In this document: positions 1-6,796 of the stretch, piece by piece
How positions within the stretch are numbered: position 1 is the first letter of the stretch
How the letters are laid out: each line of letters begins with the position of its first letter
Assembly (NCBI GenBank): GCA_040002845.1
Contig: JBDUDR010000115.1
Span: forward strand, 1 to 9,725
From: JBDUDR01 sp040002845
GTDB taxonomy: Bacteria; Actinomycetota; Actinomycetes; Propionibacteriales; Nocardioidaceae
Reading direction: 5' to 3'
DNA: 9,725 nucleotides
Notes under the pieces: model-generated
What the model saw: only the letters and a program-made list of their open reading frames with translations
Database searches by the model: none
What the model was told of the DNA's origin: nothing
Made by a program: the position numbers and the translations under genes

Positions 1-2
1 AA

Positions 3-113
3 TGCCGAGACTGGCTTGCCCGACCGCAGGCTGGCGCCTCGGGTGCGATGGTCGACGCGGTGGTGGACTGCGCACGCGCGAGGCGGGCGGCGGAGCCCGA
101 GCAATGGTCCTGA
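3..113 (+). CDS. C-terminal end of an unidentified upstream gene (partial)
   Basis: Frame 3 is open from the window edge to a TGA at 111-113. It gives a 36-residue tail ending in ..GAMVDAVVDCARARRAAEPE and three more residues, which reads like an ordinary helical C-terminus with GC-rich codon use. It overlaps the ATG of the following PLP enzyme (104) by ten bases, the same close packing seen throughout this operon, so it is probably the preceding operon member. I do not recognise the family. The tail does not look like the C-terminus of E. coli FdrA (AllF), the partner one might expect beside the downstream AllG/AllH genes. The call rests on reading frame, composition and gene packing only. 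Confidence 0.5.
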   Translation, partial: CRDWLARPQAGASGAMVDAVVDCARARRAAEPEQWS

Positions 114-1078
114 CCTTGCCGCGGCTTCGGCTCGCCACACTACCAACGCCGCTGGTGCGGGCACCCGGGCTGGAGTCGGCCCTGTCGGCAGGACCGATCT
201 ACATCAAGCGCGATGACCTGACCGGCTTCGGCATCGCCGGAAACAAGGCGCGCGCACTCGAGTTCCTCCTGGGCGACGCCATCGAGCACGGCGCCGACCT
301 GCTGGTCACCGCGGGGAGCCCGAGCTCGAACTTCTGCGCTGCTGCCGCGATGGCGGCGCGGCGCGCCGGCGTGGACTGCGAACTGCTCTTCGCAGGTCCG
401 CCGCCGACGTCCTCGGTGGTCAACATCGAGCTGGCCAAGGCATCCGGGGCCAGGTTGTTCTTCGACGCAGCCGCCACCCGGGAGCAGTTGGACGAGGCGG
501 TGCTCGCCTACGCCGAGACACTGAAGGCGGTGGGACGTCGGCCGTATGCGGTTCCGCGCGGCGGAGCGACGTGGGTGGGCGCGGCCGGCTACGCCTGGGC
601 CGCGCGGGAGCTCGCTGCCCAGTGCGAAGCTGCTGCCATCTCTCCAGCGCTTGTGGTCGTGGCCACCGGGTCCGGGGCCACGCAGGCCGGACTGGTGGCC
701 GGCCAGGTCGGCTTCGGCTGCCCGTGGCGCACGCTCGGGGCGTCGGTGAGCCGACCTGCGTACGACGTGTCCGCTCAGGTGCTTCGCCTGGCTCGCCAAT
801 GTGCGTCTCCACTGTCCTTGACTCCTGCGACATCTGCTGACATCGAGGTTCGCGACTGCGTTGGTCCGGGATTCGGCGTCGCGTCCGAGGAGGACCGGCT
901 CAGCGCACACATCGCCCTGACCCATGAGGCACTACTGCTAGACGACTACTACGGGGCCAAGGCCCTGACCCTGATGCGGAACCTACTTGCCGATCGTTGT
1001 CCCACCCCGGTCGTGTTCTGGCACACCGGCGGCGTTACGGCAGCCCTGTCTGCGCTCACCCAAGGAGCCTGCACGTGA
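104..1078 (+). CDS. PLP-dependent D-cysteine desulfhydrase / ACC deaminase family enzyme
   Basis: This is a 324-residue fold-type II PLP enzyme, a normal length for the D-cysteine desulfhydrase/ACC deaminase family, which splits small amino acids to a keto acid and ammonia (plus sulfide for cysteine). Visible marks in order: IKRDDLTGFGIAGNK with the likely Schiff-base lysine K48; GSPSSN at 71-76, the usual GxxSN substrate loop; PRGGATWVGAAGY at 151-163; the phosphate-binding loop TGSGATQAG at 188-196; DDYYGAKA at 280-287, matching the family DPVYTGKA block; and FWHTGG at 305-310. The residue after SN is Phe77, where family members usually have Gln or His, so the substrate may not be D-cysteine or ACC. 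ATG 104 is chosen because the protein aligns from there, a weak GGCGGAG lies at 89-95, and it overlaps the upstream stop. The next gene starts inside its stop codon. Family is fairly sure; substrate is unknown. Confidence 0.85.
   Translation: MVLTLPRLRLATLPTPLVRAPGLESALSAGPIYIKRDDLTGFGIAGNKARALEFLLGDAIEHGADLLVTAGSPSSNFCAAAAMAARRAGVDCELLFAGPPPTSSVVNIELAKASGARLFFDAAATREQLDEAVLAYAETLKAVGRRPYAVPRGGATWVGAAGYAWAARELAAQCEAAAISPALVVVATGSGATQAGLVAGQVGFGCPWRTLGASVSRPAYDVSAQVLRLARQCASPLSLTPATSADIEVRDCVGPGFGVASEEDRLSAHIALTHEALLLDDYYGAKALTLMRNLLADRCPTPVVFWHTGGVTAALSALTQGACT
1062..1067 (+). promoter_or_regulatory. Ribosome binding site that fixes the GTG start at 1075
   Basis: AAGGAG lies seven bases before GTG 1075, which itself overlaps the TGA (1076-1078) of the PLP enzyme gene. 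It favours this GTG over the in-frame ATG at 997, which lies deep inside the preceding gene and would add 26 residues that do not resemble the family. Confidence 0.75.
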
Positions 1079-2586
1079 CCACGAAATCGCGACTCAGCGG
1101 TCCACCCCAAGGCTCGGCCGCTCCCGAGCTGGTGGAGAGCGGGTTCACTCTCGAGAACGCCGATGCTCCGTTCTTGCACCACGGGCTGAACCTCGCCGAC
1201 ATGGCGCACGTCCTGGACCTGCGGCGCCGCAACATCATCCCCGCGGCCGCGGCCCGAGACCTGCAGCGTCTCCTGCTGAAGGCCTACGCCACAGACGTTG
1301 CGGACTTCCCTTACGACCCGGCGTTCGGTGAGCCGTACAACTCCCGAGAACGATTCTTCGTGGAACGGCTGGGCGACGTCGCAGGGTGGCTCCACGCCGG
1401 ACGTCCCCGGCGGGAAGCAGCCCGGATCGCGCTGCGGCTGCACGTCCGAGGACAGCTGCTCGAGCTTGTCGACCAGGTCGCCTCGTTCGCGCAGGACGCG
1501 ACTGACCTGGCCAGCCGACACGTCGAGACGCTGATGCCCGACCAGACCTATCTCCAACAAGCGCAACCCTCGACGTTCGGCCACTACGCGATGTCGTTCG
1601 TCTACCCGGCGATTCGAGACGCCGAAAGGCTCCTCGACGCTCTCGACTGGGTCAACCGCAGCCCCGGCGGTGCCGGATGTGTCAACGGCACGCGGCTGCT
1701 GGACAACCGGAGCTTCATCGCCACCGCGCTGGGCTTCGACGACGTGATCGAGCACACGAGAGACGCAATGTGGCAGATTGACGGCTTGATCCATGTGCTC
1801 GCAACGGCAGCCAGCCTGCTGTCGACGCAGAGCAAACTGGCCGAGGACCTGGAGATCTGGTCGAGCAGCGAGTTCGACTTCGTCGATCTGGACGACGGAT
1901 ACACCCGCTCCAGCATCTTGATGCCGCAGAAGCGCAACCCCTACTCGCTGTCGATTGTTCGTGGAGCATCGGGGGTCCTGATAGGTCGACTGATGGGCTT
2001 TCTCGCGGTGGCCAAGAGCCCGTCGGCGCGCAGCGACAACCTGATCTTCGCCTATGGAGAGGTGCCTCGCGCCCTGGACCTCTCGATCCGCACGACACGG
2101 TTGATGAGCGGTGTGGTACGCACACTCCAGGTCAACGCCGCCAGGATGGCGGAAGCCCTCGACGAGGGCTACACGCAGGCCACCGACCTCTGCGAGTTCA
2201 TCGTGCAGACCAGCGGAGTGGACTACCGCAGTGCGTACGTCGTCGTGGGCAAGACGGTCCGTGAGGCAAGCCGCCTCGGCATCCCGGGCAACGACATCAC
2301 AGGCGCGATGCTCGACGAGGTCGCCCTGGCCGAAACCGGACAGACATGGAACCTGACCGATTGCGACCTTGGTCCCGTGCTCGACCCGCGGGCGATCGTC
2401 GACTCCCGTACCGGTGTGGGCGGTGCCGCGCCGAGGGCAGTCGAGAGCATGGTCGAGCAGTGCTTGCAGCTGGTCGTCGAGTTGAGGAAGACAGTCCGCC
2501 GTCGACAGCAGGGGTTGGACGAAGCCGAGCAGGCACTGGTCGAGCAGGCTCGCCAGATTGCTGCGGCCAAGGAGGGCTCGAAATGA
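1075..2586 (+). CDS. Argininosuccinate-lyase-like protein of the fumarase/aspartase superfamily, altered active site
   Basis: This 503-residue protein aligns along its length with argininosuccinate lyase (ASL), whose family eliminates an amine from a succinyl group to give fumarate. Visible blocks are HAGRPRREA (107-115, ASL HTGRSRNDQ), MPDQTYLQQAQP (154-165, ASL GYTHLQRAQP), NRSPGGAGCVNGT (194-206) and the superfamily signature SSILMPQKRNP (279-289). The catalytic serine (S280) and substrate lysine (K286) remain. The general-base histidine is Tyr159, its glutamate partner is Ser293, and the fumarate-binding Asn-Asp is Arg113-Glu114. It is therefore unlikely to be the arginine-biosynthesis enzyme. 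About 40 residues more than usual lie at the ends, including an Arg/Gln/Ala-rich C-terminal helix. The GTG start has AAGGAG at 1062-1067 with seven bases of spacing and overlaps the previous TGA. It is probably a C-N or C-S lyase on an unknown substrate. Confidence 0.85.
   Translation: MTTKSRLSGPPQGSAAPELVESGFTLENADAPFLHHGLNLADMAHVLDLRRRNIIPAAAARDLQRLLLKAYATDVADFPYDPAFGEPYNSRERFFVERLGDVAGWLHAGRPRREAARIALRLHVRGQLLELVDQVASFAQDATDLASRHVETLMPDQTYLQQAQPSTFGHYAMSFVYPAIRDAERLLDALDWVNRSPGGAGCVNGTRLLDNRSFIATALGFDDVIEHTRDAMWQIDGLIHVLATAASLLSTQSKLAEDLEIWSSSEFDFVDLDDGYTRSSILMPQKRNPYSLSIVRGASGVLIGRLMGFLAVAKSPSARSDNLIFAYGEVPRALDLSIRTTRLMSGVVRTLQVNAARMAEALDEGYTQATDLCEFIVQTSGVDYRSAYVVVGKTVREASRLGIPGNDITGAMLDEVALAETGQTWNLTDCDLGPVLDPRAIVDSRTGVGGAAPRAVESMVEQCLQLVVELRKTVRRRQQGLDEAEQALVEQARQIAAAKEGSK
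2569..2575 (+). promoter_or_regulatory. Strong ribosome binding site for the DUF1116 gene
   Basis: AAGGAGG is a full anti-16S match seven bases before ATG 2583. It lies inside the 3' end of the lyase gene, whose stop overlaps the ATG (ATGA). This is the strongest Shine-Dalgarno sequence in the operon and suggests high or coupled translation of the DUF1116 protein. It also rules out the longer in-frame reading from 2346. Confidence 0.8.
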
Positions 2587-3995
2587 CCACTGCACTACCG
2601 CACGTCGTACTGCCGGACGAGGTCTCAGTAGTGAATGTCGGGCTGCCGCTGTTCGCCGACGCTGTCCGGGACCAGGCCACCCCTGTTCAGCACGTGGACT
2701 GGAGGATCCCGGCAGACGGCGACATGGAGTCGATCGAGGCTCTCGAGCAGCTGTACGGGGTGCGTGCGGACTCGATCGATCGGGCCAACGCCGACGCCGT
2801 GCGCCGGCTCGACCAGGGCACGCCCCTGCTCGTCGACCTTGCTGCGGCAAGCACGCTCCTGCCTGACCTGTCCGGGCAGGTTCTCCTACACTGCGGCCCG
2901 GCCCTCTCGTGGGAGAACGCATGTGACCCGCTTCGCCGGTCGATGCGCGCGGCAACCGTGGCCGAGGGATGGGCGGACAACGTGGTGGACGCCGACCGCC
3001 TCTTGGCCGATGGCACCGTGCGGCTCGAGCCGGCATACAAGTACGACGTCGTGGTGCCGATGGCCAGTGCCTTCGGGCCGTCCGCTCCGGTTTTCGTGGT
3101 CGACAACCCGGAGGGAGGTACTCGCGCGTTCTCCCCCATCAACCAAGGCCCGGGCGAGACGGCATGGTTCGGTCGCCAGACGCCGGCGGCCATCGAACGC
3201 CTGGTCTTTCTGCGCGAGGTCGCCGGGCCGATGCTCCGTGACCTTCTCGACCACTCCGGCCCGATCGACGTCTTCGGCCTCGCGGCCCAAGGCGTGCAGA
3301 TCGGCGACGACGTACACATGCGTTCGCAGGGGACCACCAGCTTGCTGATCCGCAACCTGCTCCCGCACCTGGCGGCGCTGCCGGACGACGGGAGGGTCGA
3401 GCTGGCCCGGTTCCTGTCCGGCAACCACCTGTTCTTCCTCAACCTCGCCATGGCTGCAGCCAAGTCAGTAGCGCTGTGGGCCGAGCAGGTCGAGGGGTCC
3501 ACCATCGTGACGATGATGTGCCGCAACGGCACGTCGTACGGCGTGCGGCTAGCCGGCTCGGATCACGTATACCTAGCCGCCGCGCCACCGGTGTCGCACG
3601 CCATGTACTACCCGGACTACGGTCCGGAGACCAGCGCACCGGACATCGGCGACAGTGCCATCCTCGAGCTCGTAGGCCTGGGTGGGGCTGCCGCCGCGGG
3701 GTCTCCGGCGGTCGCCGGCTTCCTCGGCGGCACCATGGCTGACGCCGTGGCGGTCACCGAGGAGATGCAGACGATCTGCGCCGGGCAAAGCACCCGTTTC
3801 AAACTGCCTACCTGGAACAACGCAGGCACGCCGTTAGGGGTCGACGCGCGGCACGTCGTGGCGCTCAACACCACGCCGAAGGTCACCACCGGAATCCTGC
3901 ACGCAAGCTCCGGCGTCGGACAGATCGGCGCTGGAGTGGCAGCGGCGCCGGCCGGTTGCTTCCGCGCGGCCGTGCTCGCAACGGCCGGACGCTGA
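2583..3995 (+). CDS. DUF1116 family protein, YlbE/AllG-like carbamoyltransferase subunit
   Basis: The 470-residue product matches the DUF1116 family from end to end. The N-terminus has SVVNVGLPLFADAV..VQHVDWRIPA (15-44), as in E. coli YlbE. Then come HCGPALSW, EGWADN, PVFVVDNPEGG, QIGDDVHMRSQGTTSLLIRN, NHLFFLNLAMAAAKS, MCRNGTSYGVRLAG, SAPDIGDSAILELVGLGG, GTPLGVDA and QIGAG. In E. coli, YlbE was renamed AllG and forms, with AllF (FdrA) and AllH (YlbF), an oxamate carbamoyltransferase that makes carbamoyl phosphate late in anaerobic allantoin breakdown. That chemistry is known for E. coli only; for this protein it is inference. No signal peptide or membrane segment is evident, so it is probably cytoplasmic. 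It overlaps the lyase gene by four bases and is followed five bases later by the OsmC gene; the AllH-like partner comes next. Family call is strong; substrate is open. Confidence 0.88.
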   Translation: MTTALPHVVLPDEVSVVNVGLPLFADAVRDQATPVQHVDWRIPADGDMESIEALEQLYGVRADSIDRANADAVRRLDQGTPLLVDLAAASTLLPDLSGQVLLHCGPALSWENACDPLRRSMRAATVAEGWADNVVDADRLLADGTVRLEPAYKYDVVVPMASAFGPSAPVFVVDNPEGGTRAFSPINQGPGETAWFGRQTPAAIERLVFLREVAGPMLRDLLDHSGPIDVFGLAAQGVQIGDDVHMRSQGTTSLLIRNLLPHLAALPDDGRVELARFLSGNHLFFLNLAMAAAKSVALWAEQVEGSTIVTMMCRNGTSYGVRLAGSDHVYLAAAPPVSHAMYYPDYGPETSAPDIGDSAILELVGLGGAAAAGSPAVAGFLGGTMADAVAVTEEMQTICAGQSTRFKLPTWNNAGTPLGVDARHVVALNTTPKVTTGILHASSGVGQIGAGVAAAPAGCFRAAVLATAGR

Positions 3996-4000
3996 CCGCC

Positions 4001-4417
4001 ATGGCCAGCGTGGTTCAACAGCGGACTGTGGATGCCACCTGGGATGGCGGCATGAGGGCCGTGGTACAGGCGGGCGACTTCGAGATCATCGTGGACGAGC
4101 CCGCGACGGCGGGTGGCACGAACACCGGGCCACAGCCGACGGATCTGCTCCTGGCCGCCATCGCCTCCTGCTTCACGTTGGCGTTGGCGCACGCAGCCGA
4201 CAAGCGTGCCCTTGCGCTACCCGGCATACGCGTCCGAGTCGTGGGCACCTACGAAAGACTGCAGTTCAGCCGCGTCGACGTCCTCGTCGAATCCGATGGC
4301 CCTCCGGACGTGCTCGAGACCCACATCCCCGATGCCGAGCGCGTGTGCTATGTGACCAACACCCTGCGACAGGGCCCGGAGATCAGCGTCAGCCTGGGAT
4401 GGCAGCCGCCGCCATGA
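4001..4417 (+). CDS. OsmC/Ohr-family small thiol protein
   Basis: This 138-residue protein has the OsmC-fold pattern: PTDLLLAAIASCFTLALAH at 46-64 with the first conserved cysteine (C57), and RVCYVTNTL at 114-122 with the second (C116), inside a short alpha/beta protein of typical length. Family members with both cysteines usually reduce organic or fatty-acid hydroperoxides. Some plain OsmC proteins have no known substrate and ride in catabolic operons. The start is ATG 4001, five bases after the DUF1116 stop. No good Shine-Dalgarno sequence is visible, so translation may be coupled to the gene before it. Its stop overlaps the DUF2877 start (ATGA). Its position between the two carbamoyltransferase-subunit homologues is unusual. 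Peroxidase activity is not shown by the sequence; a thiol or persulfide role would fit the neighbours equally well. Confidence 0.8.
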   Translation: MASVVQQRTVDATWDGGMRAVVQAGDFEIIVDEPATAGGTNTGPQPTDLLLAAIASCFTLALAHAADKRALALPGIRVRVVGTYERLQFSRVDVLVESDGPPDVLETHIPDAERVCYVTNTLRQGPEISVSLGWQPPP

Positions 4418-5301
4418 ACCTCGTGACTCCCCCACCGGCCCCACCCGGCGCTGGACGAGCCTTTCGACCAGTGGTCACCCCCGCGGCCGGCTCACTGTCG
4501 GTCAAGGCACTCATCAGCCGACCAACCCGCCAAGCGACGCTGCTCGCCGCGTTCCCGACGGCCGTCTATGTTCGGCTGTTTGACGATCAGGTCATAGCAC
4601 TGCTGACGCGAGACGCCGTCCGGCTCCCGTGTGGACTGGTGCTGGCGGCCACGAGCACCGAGCAGCCCTTGATCGGATTACATCGGTCGGTGGTTACCGG
4701 TGCAGGCCAGGTAGGGGTCGGCTCCATGACCGTCGAGATCTCGCGAACCATCTCCGTCTCGGCGCCAGCGGGGCTCGTGCCGGATGCCGCCGCCGTCGAG
4801 CGCGCCGGACAGGAGCTCGAGCGGTTGGGATTCACCGAGCATGGCCCGGGGTTGGTGAACACGCTCGCTGCCAGCTGGCTGGGGCCGCAGGAGGTGGTCG
4901 GCCTTGTCCGCCGACTACTTGGTGCCGGCTGCGGCCTGACGCCTTCAGGTGACGACGTACTTGCTGGCTTCCTGGTCGCCAGCCAGTCGTTCGGTGTCTG
5001 CGCGGACGAGCTCCGGTCTGCCGTCTTGACCCATGCATCGGGTGCTACCACCGATCTGTCCGCCGCCCTCCTGCGCCACGCCGGCCGAGGCGAGAGCATC
5101 CCCCAGGTCGACGCGCTGCTACGAGCGATGGCCGCTGGGCGGGCCTTGAACCGGGTCGATGAGGCGCTTGCCGACCTGGTTCGCGTCGGTCATACCTCCG
5201 GTGTCGCGCTCGCCACAGGCATCCAGGCCGCGGCGCAGGCATCGATCGAGCTTCGCAGTCACCTGCTCGAAACCCCTTTCAGGGCAGGTCTCCGCACGTA
5301 G
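4414..5301 (+). CDS. DUF2877 family protein, YlbF/AllH-like carbamoyltransferase subunit
   Basis: The 295-residue product has the DUF2877 signature: GAGCGLTPSGDDVLAGFLVA at 170-189, then THASGATTDLSAALLRHAGRG at 206-226 (the TT-S-LL-A-G block), and LVRVGHTSGVALATG at 255-269 (the GHTSG block). E. coli YlbF (AllH) is a member and is needed for the oxamate carbamoyltransferase formed with AllF and AllG. The ATG at 4414 overlaps the OsmC stop by four bases. An in-frame GTG three codons later is a possible alternative, and the first 25 residues are proline/alanine-rich and probably disordered. It ends the tightly packed first operon: a 153-bp gap with its own promoter follows. Together with the DUF1116 gene it makes an AllGH pair; AllF must be supplied from outside the window or replaced. 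Family call is good, role inferred. Confidence 0.83.
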   Translation: MNLVTPPPAPPGAGRAFRPVVTPAAGSLSVKALISRPTRQATLLAAFPTAVYVRLFDDQVIALLTRDAVRLPCGLVLAATSTEQPLIGLHRSVVTGAGQVGVGSMTVEISRTISVSAPAGLVPDAAAVERAGQELERLGFTEHGPGLVNTLAASWLGPQEVVGLVRRLLGAGCGLTPSGDDVLAGFLVASQSFGVCADELRSAVLTHASGATTDLSAALLRHAGRGESIPQVDALLRAMAAGRALNRVDEALADLVRVGHTSGVALATGIQAAAQASIELRSHLLETPFRAGLRT

Positions 5302-5358
5302 CGCAGGGCCGTCCCCCGGTTCTTCGGACCTCTGGCGAGGAGCACCACCAACCACTCC

Positions 5359-5386
5359 TTGACATTGCCAGGCCTCACACTATAGT
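5359..5386 (+). promoter_or_regulatory. Near-consensus housekeeping promoter for the second operon
   Basis: TTGACA (5359-5364) is a perfect -35 and TATAGT (5381-5386) differs from the -10 consensus at one base, with a 16-base spacer. Transcription would start near 5393, about 60 bases before the GTG of the flavoprotein gene. The stretch is clearly richer in A/T than its surroundings and lies in the only sizeable gap between the two gene groups. Such a good match is uncommon in GC-rich actinobacterial DNA. Confidence 0.65.
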
Positions 5387-5387
5387 G
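5378..5387. promoter_or_regulatory. Perfect 10-bp palindrome over the -10 box, candidate operator
   Basis: CACTATAGTG is its own reverse complement and covers the whole -10 hexamer (5381-5386). An overlapping reading is TCAC-N6-GTGA (5375-5388). A repressor binding here would block polymerase directly. No regulator gene is in the window, so the binding protein is unknown; the short arms mean chance cannot be ruled out. Confidence 0.4.
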
Positions 5388-5396
5388 ACTGTTGAT

Positions 5397-5419
5397 TGCC
5401 GATACTAAATGCATCGGCA
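5397..5419. repeat. 7-bp inverted repeat in the leader, operator or RNA hairpin
   Basis: TGCCGAT (5397-5403) and ATCGGCA (5413-5419) are exact inverted copies separated by nine bases (5404-5412). The centre-to-centre distance of 16 bases puts the arms about 1.5 helical turns apart. The element begins a few bases after the predicted transcription start. It could be an operator for a dimeric repressor or fold as a hairpin in the 5' leader. It has no T-run, so it is not a normal terminator. Confidence 0.5.
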
Positions 5420-5454
5420 GGGTCTCGAGGCTTTTCTGGCCGAGAGGAGCGCTC

Positions 5455-6795
5455 GTGCCTCACACGACTTTGGTCATCGGCGGGGGAGCCGCTGGCATTG
5501 GCGCGGCCGGTGGAGTCAAGGCTGCAGATCCTAGCAACGAGGTCGTCGTCTACACCGAGTTCGAGGACGTCGGGTACAGCCCGTGCGGCATCCCCTATGT
5601 GCACGGCAAGGAGATCGACAGCTTCGAACGCCTCTTCCTGGCCCAGAAAGAGGCCTACGTCCAAGCGAAGATAGACGTCCACTACGAGACCCGGGTCAAC
5701 TCGATCGACCTGAAACGCAAGGTGATCGACGCCGTGGGCGAGGGCGAGGTTCGCTGGGATCGCCTCGTGATTGCCACCGGGTTCGACTACGCAGATCCCG
5801 GCGTGCCCGGGGGCGACCTGGGCGGCCTGTACTACGTCAAGAACATTCGTCGGGCGATGGAGTGGGACAAGGTGCTCGACACGGTCAAGTCTGCCGTGGT
5901 CGTGCACGCGACGCCGCTGGGCGTGGAGATGACGACCGCACTGGCCCATCGGGGCCTCGAGACACACCTGATCGACCCCAACCCCTGGGCCCTCGCCGAT
6001 ATGGTGGATCCGGACATCATCGCTCCGGTGCAGGAGTCCTGGCTCGAGCTTGGCGTCAATCTGCACTTCAACACCACCTTGAAGTCGTTCGACGGCGATC
6101 GCTCCCTCAGCGGTGTCACGACGTCTGCCGGCACGATCCCCGCCGACCTTGCCGTCATCTGCACGCACAAGCAGTCGAACGTCACACTGGCCGCGACGGC
6201 CGGCCTGAAGGTGGGCTCAACGGGCGGCCTGATCGTCAACGAGCGGATGGCCACGTCCGCTCCGGACGTCTTTGCCGCAGGGGACTGTGCTGAGCTGCCG
6301 CATGGCCTGACACGGGTAGGTGTGTCCGGCCTGACCGGCAGCCACGCCTACGCGCAGGGCAAGGTCGCAGGCTTCAACGCCGGCGGTGGGACCAAGGCGT
6401 ACCAACCCGTCTACGTGCCGTGGGGAACCCCGGCCGGGAAATGGGTCATCGGTGGCGCATCGTTCGGAGAGACCCTCGCGACCGCATTGGGAATCCCGTA
6501 CGTCGTAGGGCGGGCCGAGGGGATCTCGCGAGCCCGCTACTACCCAGGCGTGAAGCCAATCAAGATCAAGCTTCTTGCCGAGCCCGACCAGCTTCGCCTC
6601 ATCGGAGCGCAGATGGTTGGCCAGGAGGGCATCAAAGAACGGGCGGACTTCCTGGCCACGGCGGTGAAGTTCGGACTCACCCTGCGCGATCTCGCCGCGA
6701 TGGAGAACGTGTACTCCCCCGCGATCGGAGCACTGAACGAGCCGATCGCCATGGCCGCGCAGAACGGTGTCGACAATGCCTCCGGGGGCGGCTGA
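5455..6795 (+). CDS. FAD-dependent pyridine-nucleotide-disulfide oxidoreductase (CoA-disulfide reductase / NADH oxidase-like)
   Basis: The 446-residue protein has the family layout. An N-terminal FAD Rossmann motif GGGAAGIGAAGG lies at 9-20, and SPCGIPY at 42-48 carries the single redox cysteine C44 typical of CoA-disulfide reductases, NADH oxidases and NAD(P)H:sulfur oxidoreductases. The second FAD motif is APDVFAAGDCAELP. The C-terminal dimerisation domain shows ARYYPGVKPIKIKLL, LIGAQMVGQEGIKERADFLATA and YSPAIGALNEP. The middle NAD(P)H domain is odd: the expected VVVGGGYIGVE reads VVVHATPLGVE, losing the first two glycines of GxGxxG. The GTG at 5455 is chosen because AGAGGAG (5443-5449) lies five bases upstream and the FAD motif begins at residue 9. 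It heads the second operon, behind the promoter at 5359-5386, and its stop is one base from the next ATG. Substrate is unknown; persulfide, disulfide or oxygen are possible acceptors. Confidence 0.85.
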   Translation: MPHTTLVIGGGAAGIGAAGGVKAADPSNEVVVYTEFEDVGYSPCGIPYVHGKEIDSFERLFLAQKEAYVQAKIDVHYETRVNSIDLKRKVIDAVGEGEVRWDRLVIATGFDYADPGVPGGDLGGLYYVKNIRRAMEWDKVLDTVKSAVVVHATPLGVEMTTALAHRGLETHLIDPNPWALADMVDPDIIAPVQESWLELGVNLHFNTTLKSFDGDRSLSGVTTSAGTIPADLAVICTHKQSNVTLAATAGLKVGSTGGLIVNERMATSAPDVFAAGDCAELPHGLTRVGVSGLTGSHAYAQGKVAGFNAGGGTKAYQPVYVPWGTPAGKWVIGGASFGETLATALGIPYVVGRAEGISRARYYPGVKPIKIKLLAEPDQLRLIGAQMVGQEGIKERADFLATAVKFGLTLRDLAAMENVYSPAIGALNEPIAMAAQNGVDNASGGG

Positions 6796-6796
6796 G

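Noticed and set aside
2..103. N-terminal extension of the PLP enzyme from ATG 2
   Set aside because: The extra 34 residues are Gly/Arg-rich and unlike the family, which begins near ATG 104. Another frame over the same bases gives a better gene end.
3..113. C-terminus of FdrA/AllF upstream of the operon
   Set aside because: The 36-residue tail lacks the E. coli FdrA ending as I recall it, so the tempting assignment is not supported.
949..3036. Long open frame on the minus strand (695 codons)
   Set aside because: It lies opposite the lyase and DUF1116 genes, has Arg/Pro-rich noise at its N-terminal end and no family resemblance. Long antisense frames are common opposite GC-rich coding DNA.
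5392..5454. Longer flavoprotein start at TTG 5392
   Set aside because: It would put the leader inverted repeat inside the coding region and add 21 residues before the FAD motif. GTG 5455 has a proper ribosome binding site.
5380..6168. Minus-strand open frame opposite the flavoprotein
   Set aside because: It mirrors the codons of a clearly coded protein, has no ribosome binding site or family motif, and crosses the promoter region.
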